Assembly: GCF_014633365.1 (NCBI RefSeq)
Contig: NC_068340.1
Coordinates: forward strand, 23,601,879-23,665,878
DNA from: Diospyros lotus
Taxonomy: Eukaryota > Streptophyta > Magnoliopsida > Ericales > Ebenaceae
Length of the DNA: 64,000 nucleotides
Direction of reading: 5' to 3'
Position 1 is the first letter of the stretch. Each line of letters starts with the position of its first letter. The notes under the pieces were generated by a model, which worked only from the letters and a program-made list of their open reading frames with translations, was not told the origin of the DNA and searched no databases. This document shows positions 34,804 to 44,288 of the stretch, in pieces. The position numbers and the translations under genes were made by a program.

Positions 34804-36268
34804 CAAGATGAAGCAAGGAAGTTGGCTTCTACAATTAATTAGGGACATAATCGAAGACGTTGGATTACCCATTATTGTTACTCAAAATCATGGGCCAACT
34901 ATGGAGTCTAGAGGATGTTTCAAGTGCACTTGGCCCAACTATCAAATAGAATCCAACATAAGAAAGGCCCAAGACCAATCAAAGGCCCAACAACGACCAA
35001 TTTGTAGAAGACTTTTCTTTGTTTTGAATTTTTATAAGTGTTTTATCACCTAAAGTCTTTTGTATTCTTATGAGAAGTTCACCACCTAAAGTCTTTTGTA
35101 TTCTTATGAGAAGTCCACCACACAAAGTCTTTTGTATTTTTATTTTTTACCTAATTTTCTTCCACTAGTTAGGTGAATATTTTGTTGAATAATTGTGTGG
35201 CTTATATTGCATCTTGTGAGCTATAAATAGCTCACTTTGGTGCATTTGTGAGAAGAGGGTTATTACTTGAATCAAAGTTTAGTTTTGTTCTTAAAGTTTC
35301 TCTTAGAGAATTGCTCTTATTCTCTCTCTTGTTTTCTCTTGTAATCTTACTTCCTTTCCTTTCTTCTTTTAAATTCTTATGTCATTTATTGATACTTTAT
35401 TATCTACCGCTTAAATGGCCGGTTAATTTCTGCCTTTAAATTTCTGTAATTTTAATTCTTGTCTTTTAATTATCCACTGCCTAAATGGCCAGTTAGTTTA
35501 TGCTATTTTAATTCTTGTCATTTAAATTTTGTTATTTAAATTACGCCATTTAAATTCTTGTTAATTAACTTTTAAATGGAAATGAGTAGCCAAATCTAAT
35601 CTTGGGTTAAGGCGAGGACAGTGTCCAATGTTCTTGAATCTCAAGATAAGCCAAATCTCGATGAATGCAAGATTTATCTGAGTTAAACTTGAGTTGAGTG
35701 TGTAAATGATTTTGTGAGTTTGGATTGGGTCATCATCCTAACTTAGAACTCTCATGTCATGTATGAGAGTTGCTAGAATTGGAGATGTGATATACCTAAG
35801 CTCAGACAATCAAATCGTAGTCTGTAGTATAATACAATTTACAGTGACATCTTAACCTATAACCCTCATATCATGTATAAGGGTTGCTTAGCTGAGAATC
35901 ATTCGTATCTTGAATTATAACTACCAAATGATCCTCTGTTTATTTCAGATTAATGTTGCTGTTTAAATTGCTATAAGAGATTTATTAGGCATTGGTTCTG
36001 AACTCGCCTCAACCCAAGACCTTTTTAATATTCCAAAAAAAACCTTTTCACAATCAAGAAAACTTAGCTCTCTTTGGATAAATCAACCCGAATGAACAAT
36101 TCTTTTGTTAAATAAACCTCCCAGTGAATCGACCCGAACTTGTCCGAAATTTATATTTGTGCTACAACTACACTCACACACTGGTAAGTTTAAACCTCCT
36201 TACCATTTCAACACTGAACATCCAAACTGATTAAGGCTATTTAAATTGTAGGGTGAGGAGTGCAGCCA
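34804..36268 (+). mobile_element. Unclassified 1.47-kb insertion in the copia D LTR (LTR-like)
   Basis: It is flanked by the 7-bp repeat ATTATTT (34797-34803 and 36269-36275). Removing it and element E brings the host LTR to ~1545 bp, matching LTR L. It contains a TATA box TATAAATA (35222-35229) inside GAGCTATAAATAGCTC, and repeated TTAATTCTTGTC.TTTAA words (35450-35560). It has no credible coding frame. The termini do not show clear TG...CA, so whether it is a solo LTR is uncertain. Confidence 0.6.
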
Positions 36269-36410
36269 ATTATTTACCTATTTGATAATATCATTGTTTC
36301 ATTAGTTTATATCTCCATTTTATCGCTAATTTTCAAAAGTTTCAAATATTTTTAAGACACCCAATTCACCCCCACCCCCCTTTAGGTGTCAAGTGTGCTA
36401 TATCACAACA

Positions 36411-36425
36411 ATTGGTATCAGGGCC
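36411..36425 (+). other. Copia D primer-binding site
   Basis: ATTGGTATCAGGGCC directly after the LTR end. TGGTATCAGAGC is the usual sequence complementary to initiator tRNA-Met in plant retrotransposons. Confidence 0.88.
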
Positions 36426-36474
36426 AACCTCCTTGCATTTTCAATTTAACCACCTAAGGAGAATATTTTACAAA

Positions 36475-39400
36475 ATGGCATACATTTTTTGTTCTTCTCA
36501 CATTGAGGGACAAAGCACCCCTCGACCCCCATTCTTTGATGGCACTAACTACGATTATTGGAAGAAAGAATTTCTTGTTTTCTCATGTTGGACATTAACA
36601 TATTGCAAACCGTCATGGAGAATATCAAAGAATGGACAAATGAACAAGGAAGGGTAATAGAGATAAATGCTAAAGCAATGAATACATTGTTTTGTGCATT
36701 AAGCACTAAAGAGTTCAATAGAGTATCAACATGCAAAACCACTAAAGAAATATGAGACAAACTAGATGTGACGCATGATTATACAAAATAGGTAAAAGAG
36801 ACTAAAAACAATTTACTAACCCATGATTATGAGTTTTTTTCAATGAAGGAAGATGAGACCATTAAAGACATGTTCACCCGCTTCAATTATATTGTCACTA
36901 GTTTAGAGACATTGGAAAAGGCCTACACCATTAGAGAAAATGTAAGAAAGACCCTTAGGAGCCTTCCAAGGGCTTGGGATCCAAAGGTAACACCTATCAC
37001 TGAAGCCAAGGATTTAGACACCTTGTCCATAGATAATTTGCTTGGATCCATGATGACTCATGAAATTTTATTAAAAGGAAATATAATGGAAGAACCAAAG
37101 AAACAAAAGAATATTACTTTCAAAGTTGAAAAAGAGGAAAAAGAATCACATGATAGTGATGATGAAGATATTGTTTTGTTAGTAAGAAAGTTCAATAGAT
37201 GTTTGAAAAATGGGAAACTTAATCAAAGGAAAATTTTCAAAAATGATAAAGAGAAAAAAAAAGGAATTACTAATAGATTTGAAGTGCTATGGCACACACC
37301 AAGAGGGGGGTGAATTGGGTTATTTTAAAACTTGATAGAATTTGAAAACTTTTTGATCCAAATGAGGTTTTAGTGATTTAAAATATAAAACATATAAAAT
37401 GACAAATACAAAGCTTAAAGAATATAAAGCAAGAAAGATAAATGACACAAAGGATTTATAGTGGTTTGGCTTAAACTAAGCTTGATCCACTACATTAGCT
37501 CCCACTAAGGATTTTAAACCAATTTACTTAAGTCTCCTACTTGATCCCGAGTATGCCCTCTAGTCTAAAACTAGAAAATTACAAACCTCCTACTTATACA
37601 CAAGTAGGCCCTCTAGCTTACAAGCTAAGAAATATAAGAATTGAATAATAAGAGAGAATCTAAAAGATGAATCTCTTAGCTACAAAGTCTCTCAAAACGA
37701 TACAAGGCTTGAAAAAAATAAATACAAATGAAGATCAAAGCCTCTGAGAGAAAATTATAAAAACCCAAATACAATTGAGAAGTAGAAAATAATTTGTAAG
37801 CTCACTTCACTTCATTCCCACCCATTTGCTTCTTTAAGATCATCTTTCATTTGTATTTATAGGTATCCTACAAGATTCAAATGAAAACTAGCCGTTTTGA
37901 GCCGTTGGAAACTTTCTGTGAGTTAATCGGTCAATAGATGCAGTAGTTAGTTAATAGATGAAAATGAGTTAGTTGATAGATTAAAGGCATTAGTCAATAG
38001 ATTAAAAGAAATATAAGTTTGTGCACATAAATGAACAAACTAACTTCTAGAATGAGTGGTTTCTTATTTTTGCTTAAGTCTTAGGCTTGGCTAGTGACAA
38101 GGGTTCAAAATTTGGGGGCAACAACTACACTTGTTTTATTTTCAACCACTTTAAAAAAAATTTGGTACAACATTTTTAATCAAATAAAAATACAACACTT
38201 CAAATATCATCAAGAAATTTATCACAAGCTTTTTAGCATTAAATTGCTAAAAGTAATTTTTATTTAACATTTTTAATTAATCAATTAAAAACATAATATT
38301 CCAAAATGCCATTAAGAAATTTATTACAAAATATTTTGGCATTGGATTTAATTTTTATTCAACAATTTTGATCAAATAGAAACATAATATTTCAAATGTC
38401 ATCAAGAAATCTATAACAAAATTTTTGATATTTAATTGTATGATGAAATTAATTTTAGTGCTTAATAAATCATATAAAAGAAATTTAGAGCACTAAGTGA
38501 ATAAAAATTAATAAAGTAATTCCATCATAAACTACAATTGGATTTCATCATGTCAAAGATAAAAACATCAATCTATAAAGAGCATGCATAGTCTTTTACC
38601 TTTGAAAATGTTTTGCTTCATTTATCCAATGGTTCAAAACCATTTGTAAAAATTATTTAGAAGATTCTTTTAAATCTTAATACTTGTTTTTGAAAATCTC
38701 CATACTTGTAATTCATTTGGTTTTCATTTTCACAAAGGTACTTGAAATTAATTTTCGTTCAAAAACCTGAAGACCATATATTTGACTTAAGATATAAATC
38801 ATTTATTTTTCATCATCAAAACCAACACAAGAGTAAAATATCAATTACTAATGAGATTAGATGTTTTGAATGTAAGAAACTAGGTCATATAAGGACATAA
38901 TGTACTTTGTTAAAGAATAACGCTAGGAAATGGAATAAGAAGGCGCTTGTGGTATAAAGTAATGAGGATTCATCCTTTAGTGATGAATCACAAGAGGAAG
39001 AGGTGGCCAACTTGTGTCTCATGGCCAAGGAAGATACCTTGCTAGTCTATTCATTCTACTTCCAATTTTACTTTACATGAGTTGCATGATACTTTTAATG
39101 AACTAATGGAAGAGTTTGAAAAGGTAAACTTAAGAAAATAAAGTCTCTTTAAATCACATCATTGAAAAGGAAATAGACTCACAGTATGATGAAAAGAAAA
39201 TTTTGAGTGATGAGAAGGAAAATCTTCATAAATAAAGTTTGGATTTGAAAGAATCTCTAGAAAAGTTAGATGAGGGTAAAACGAAACTTGAAATGATTCT
39301 AGGAAATCAAAGAATTTTTTGGAGAAAATTAAGAAATTGGTTTTGATCCATTTCAAAATAAGATTGGAAAAGCTACTTTTGTAAGGGTCTCAAACCAAAT

Positions 39401-39650
39401 ATTTATATCAAAAAGGTCTTTTTTTTTAAAAATGTAGTTTGTCATTATTATGGAAAATATGGGCATTTAATTAACAAATGTTTCATTAGAAACAATGCCA
39501 TAAGATTTAAACAAATTTGGGTTCTAACGGAGGATGCTAATGCTAACCAAAAAGGATCCAAGAAAGTACAAGTATCGAAGGGAACAATATAATATGTTTT
39601 CTGTCAAGTTGCATTGGTATACCTTTATAGACAAGCGAACAAAAAATTGA
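36475..39650 (+). pseudogene. Copia D gag, interrupted by LTR L
   Basis: The ATG at 36475 opens MAYIFCSS..EGQSTPRPPFF with the gag motif DGTNYDYWK. After a frameshift: INAKAMNTLFCAL, then (36843 onward) MKEDETIKDMFTRFNYIVTS, RKTLRSLPRAWDPKV and IDNLLGSMMTHEI. The frame is cut at 37284 and resumes after LTR L at about 38832 with ITNEIRCFECKKLGH, a zinc knuckle whose final segment is broken by a stop. The tail ends in the gag-end motif KQIWVL...GSKKVQVSKGT near 39580. It is closely related to the gag of copia K on the other strand. Sequence identity to copia is lost near 39650, where G-associated DNA begins. Confidence 0.88.
37285..38827 (-). mobile_element. Solo copia LTR (LTR L) in copia D gag
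   Basis: The left end TGCTATGGCACACACCAAGA then GGGGGGTGAATTGGGT and right end CATCATCAAAACCAACA are the two termini of the same LTR family as copia D, here reversed. No PBS or internal region accompanies it. Flanking pentamers do not match, but a longer ATTACTAAT...GATT word occurs on both sides (about 37267 and 38843). The interior has repeated AGTTAATAGAT-type words (37920-38010). Confidence 0.85.
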
Positions 39651-40950
39651 CCTTGCAATATATGGTATTCATCACCCATATGCAAAAAACAGAAAACCCA
39701 TTCCATAGGGGGTTTATCGGTTTACCTTCCAGACAAAGATCTGGTGCCAGTTGTCTAACGTGGTGGCCACTCCTTATTGTCCAGCTACCTCCTACGTACC
39801 TGCAATGATTAGGTGACCAACCTACATCCCCAAACATGGAGGATCTAGTTGGTTCATGCTTGAGATGCATTTAGAACCCTCCAACAGAGTTGTGCTAGGA
39901 CCCTCTCGATGGAGGTAACCTAAATCTAATGGCGGTCCCTTTTTTTGGCTGCACCATGGTTGTCTAACAGCCTATCTATGAGGGAGAAGATGAAGATGAT
40001 GCTACACTAGCCAAGCTTGAAGCAAAAGGAAGCTTCGACCGTAGCAATGGAGGTAGAAGAAGAAAGCCAATAGCAAGACCAAAAGAAGATCAAAGAGAAG
40101 AAGAAAAATAGACAAGAGTAGCTCATGTCTGGGTAACCTCCTCTAACCCTCCGAAATCCTTCTCAAATCCAATCACATTCCCTCTGCTTGTTGTCCACAC
40201 TTTCTTTCTCCCATGCTCACTCAAACAATTATGCATTAGAGCATTTAATGCTCTAATGGATCAAGCAGTGTAGCATTAATGGCACAAATAGTTAATCGCA
40301 TGCGACCAAGTTGGCGACTTCTCTCTTCGAGGCCAATTAGGTGAAGCTCGAGGCCGTCCAAATGAAGGACAAGGATAACACGGCACAGTCTGAGGTTGAG
40401 AGCTTGCTGGATGAGGCCACCAACCAATTCATGGCAGGATACAAGAAGGCCTTGTCCCATGCTTGATTGCTTTTCCCTAGGGCCGACTTCTCCACTTTTG
40501 ACCCCTTCAAGGAGATCGTGGATAGCCAGCTTGTGGATCTAGCTACTGCTGACCAAGTTGGCTAGTCCAAGGCTCCGACACAGATGGCAAAGGTTATGGA
40601 AAATCAAGCTGAGGGGGTTACCAATCAGATGATGGACCCTGCCTTAGGGACAGTTGTTGAGGCTGCGAATGAGTGTGTCCTCAGATCTTCTAGGCCTTAG
40701 TCTTCTTGTACCCTTTCTTTCATTTTTCCTTTCTAATGTGAACTTCAACTTCAAATATAATGAGGAATTTTGTTTACCTGTACTGTTCAATGTTTGGTTT
40801 TTGTTAGTTTTGTTGTGTATAGCTTGTTTTGTTTCCCCTCCAACTTCACTCTGTTTTATTTCCAACACGAGGTTAGGCTCGCACATTTTCTTCTGCAACA
40901 TCATGGACTTTATCTTTATATTACATATACCTGAGGTCCATATGCCAAGA
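39650..40950. other. 3' non-coding part of Tat element G, with an antisense ORF relic
   Basis: The stretch 39650-40200 shows no recognisable domain or LTR. About 40200-40720 on the plus strand (antisense to pol) reads, with stops and a frame change, a Glu/Asp-rich helical segment (NTAQSEVESLLDEATNQFMAG) then FPRADFSTFDPFKEIVDSQ and VDLATA. Tat-lineage elements are known to carry an extra antisense ORF between pol and the 3' LTR; this looks like a decayed one. I could not find the 3' LTR of G. Confidence 0.5.
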
Positions 40951-41215
40951 TTAACCTGGGCTTAGAGTATGGACTGACCGATTTGTCTGATCTAGGGCAC
41001 GAATTAGGAGATCGGGATGACCCAAGGTGCACACATCGGGATTGACTCGGGCTTAGAGTATCAACTGACCGAGCTTGTTTGATCTAGGACATGGCTTATG
41101 AGATTGAGATGACCTAAGATCCACACACTGGATTGACTCGGGCTTAGAGTATGGACTGACTAAGCCTGTCTGATTCAGGGCACATCTTAGGAGATCAGGA
41201 TGAACTTAGGACATT
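40951..41215. repeat. Three-copy ~90-bp tandem repeat downstream of G pol
   Basis: Units start near 40961, 41053 and 41143, each with GGGCTTAGAGTAT..ACTGAC, then TCTGAT..AGGGCA, AGGAGAT...GATGA and a CACAC/CGGATTGACTC link. Spacing is 90-92 bp with moderate divergence. Tandem repeats in this position are a known trait of Tat-lineage elements. Confidence 0.85.
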
Positions 41216-44200
41216 CATTCGTATATTGAAATAAGAAAACACAAGTAGGTTTCCTGATTTCCCTCTAATTTTATTCATAAACTGAGTAATGCATTGGCGT
41301 ATAGCAGAATGATACATTAGTAATAAAGCCCATGGCGGTGTAAATACGGAAGTAATGAACACTGTAATGAAGCGAAGGCACAAAATTGGGCTTAAGCCCA
41401 TGACGTCATAAATGTAGACATAACAAAGACTAGAATGGAATAAACAAAATAGTCTTATAACAATACATCAAATGAATTTGAGGCGATTATCACTTAGTTA
41501 AAGTATTTCCTTAGGCTAGCTGCGTTCCATGCTCTTGGTAGGGGTTGCCCTAAGAGTTTAACCAGGTGGTAGGCTCCATTGAGGTTATGAGCGACTCGGT
41601 AGGGGCCCTCCCAGTTAGCGTCGAGCTTCCCTTATCCAAGCTATTGTCTTGCTATTCCTACCTTCCTTAGGACCAAGTCTCCATCTTGAAAGCTTTGGGT
41701 CATCACCCTCATGTTGTATTTATGGTCTACTCTTTATTTAGCCACATGTTCATAGATGTATGCCATGTCACGCACCTCTTGGATAAGGTTGAGGTAGGCT
41801 CTTTGCTCGGCCTCGTAATACTCTCCTAGAAATGTTGTCTTTAAGGGCTCAACTCTCTAACCTCCAGTAGAATCATAGCTTCGAATCTATAGATGAGCTT
41901 AAAAGGGGGTTTCCATCGTCGAGGACTTTGTCATGGTGTGGTATGATCATAGTACCATTAGGAGCTCCTCTTCCCATATGCTCTCTTAGCTTAGTCGAGC
42001 TGCCTTTTAAGCCCAGTGAGGATGATCTTGTTGGCAGCTTCGACTTGCCTGTTTGTATAGGGATGTTCAACTGAGGTGAAGACCTAGCGAATGTCGAGTT
42101 CTTTACAAGTTTCCTGAATTTTCTTGCTAGTAAACTGAGTGTCGCTATTCGAGATAAGTGTTTCAGGGAGGTCATACTTGCAAATGACATTCTTCCAAAC
42201 AAATTTTCTGACCATTTCAATTGTGATAGTAGCCAGGGGCTAGGCTTTAATCCATTTGGTGAAGTAGTCAATCGTCACGATGATGAACTTGAACTGTCTA
42301 GGGGTAATCAAAAAGAACCCGAGTAGGTCTATCCCTCACTTATAGAAAGGCTATGAGGCACGAAGGTTGTGGGGAGTGTTGTGTGTTTGTGAATTTCTGG
42401 CACCTTTTTCATTTCTTCACGTAATCCAGGAAATCATTCCTCATGGTTAGCCAGTAGTAGCCGGCCCTCAAGATTTTTACTTTCAGGGATCGACCTCCTA
42501 AATGACTTCCATAGACTCCTTCATGCACCTCAGACATGATGTAGGCAGACTGATTGATATCTACACACTTGAGGAGCGACATCACAAAGCTTCTTCTATA
42601 TAGCTAATTCCCGATCATGACATAGAATCTGGCCAACCTTCTTAGTCTCCTGGCCTCTTCGACATCGTTGGGTAGTATTCCCTCTTTCAGAAATTGGATG
42701 ATAGGGCTTCCCTATAAATCGGGACCTATCTCTATGACTTGCATACCAACCAGGTTGATGGTGGGTGAGTCTAGGGTTTCTTGTATGACATATCGATTGT
42801 TTCATGGGCCCTTGGTGTTAACGAGCTTGGAAAGTAGGTTTGCTCTTAAGTTCTGCTCCCTTGGAACGTACTCGATATCAAAGAATTCTAATGCCTCGAC
42901 CAGGGTTTCGACTTTGCTGAGATATCAACCGAGCTAGGGATCCTTTGTTTGGAACTCACCTCTTACCTGATTTGTCATCAACTGAGAGTCACTTATTGCA
43001 ATCAATTGTGTGGCTCCTCTTTTAACGTCAGGTTTAGGCCAACTATGAGGCTTCGTACTTGGCCTAATTGTTACTCGCTTTGAAGTTGAAATGAAGGGAT
43101 TTCTCAATTAGCAAACCATTCAATCTTTCCAGGATTACGCTTCCCTCTTACCATTGGAGGCTCCAAGGATTACTATTCGAACTCTAGACAAGAGAAGACA
43201 ATTCAACACAAAATTTAGATAATACTTGGGATTTAATGTGTTTGCAGGGCCGATATTGTATGCCAAACTCAAAAAGTTCCACTGACCATACTATTATTCT
43301 ACCCGAGAGCCCAGGGTTTTTGGAGCACTTATCAGATCGGTTGGTTGGTTTGGACCGTGATCTGGTGACTCCAGAAGTATAGCTTGAGCTTCCAAGCTAC
43401 TATTTCCAAGGCAAGGGCTAGCCTTTTAATCTTTTGATATCGTACCTCAGGCCCTTGTAAGATTTAGCTAATGGAATATATCAGTTGTTGTACCTTGCTA
43501 TCTTTTTTTACTAACACCGAGCTGAGTGCATTTTTAGTAATAGAGAGGTAGAGCAGAAATTCTTGGTCTAGCTCTAGGCTTGTTAAGATAGGAGGGGTTG
43601 TCAGGAGGCATTTCAATTATTGAAAATCTATTCCACACTACTCAGCCCACTAGAACAATGTTAGTTTCTTTAAACACCAGAAGAAGTGAAGAGCTTGGTC
43701 TGCCCTCTTTGATAAAAATCGAGATAGGGCTGCTATTTGACCTATTAATCGCTATACTTCTTTCACATTGCAAGGGTTACACATGTCAAGTATGGCCTTG
43801 CGCTTGTCGAGGTTTGCTTCTATACCTCGGCTTGTTAACAAGAAATTGAGGAATTTTCTGGCATGCACTCCGAATGCACATTTCTTTGGGTTGAGCCTCA
43901 TGTTGTGTTTTTGGAGTTGTTTGAATATCTTGGCTAGGTCTTAGCAGTGGTCTCCTTTCTTCAGCGTCTTAGCCACCATGTCGTCCACATACACCTTGAT
44001 GTTCCGACCTATCTGCTCTGCAAAAACGTTGTTCATCAATCCCTAGAATGTAACCCCTGCATTCTTCAACCTGAACGACACAACCCTGTAGCAATTAAAA
44101 AAAGTTTGTGTTTTCTATAATGAAATCTTTTTTTTCTTCATTGTTAGGATATATCTAGATATGGTTGTATCCAGAGTATGCATCCATGAAACTGAGGTAT

Positions 44201-44288
44201 CTGTAGCCAAAGGCTCTGTCTACAAGTTGGTCGATGTTTGTCAAGGGGTAAGAATCTTTCGAGCATGCCTTGTTCAAATCTGTGAAGT

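Larger units (their letters stand above)
29962..36410 (+). mobile_element. Copia D 5' LTR, split by two insertions
   Basis: It starts TGTTGGTATG...TTTTGATGATG and ends ...CCCAATTCACCCCC...GTGTGCTATATCACAACA, followed by a PBS (ATTGGTATCAGGGCC, 36411). Three pieces, 29962-30588, 34021-34803 and 36276-36410, total about 1545 bp, almost the same as uninterrupted LTR L (1543 bp), which supports the reconstruction. The first piece is rich in GTCGAC/GTCGAA words. The interruptions are gypsy element E and an unclassified insertion. Confidence 0.85.
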
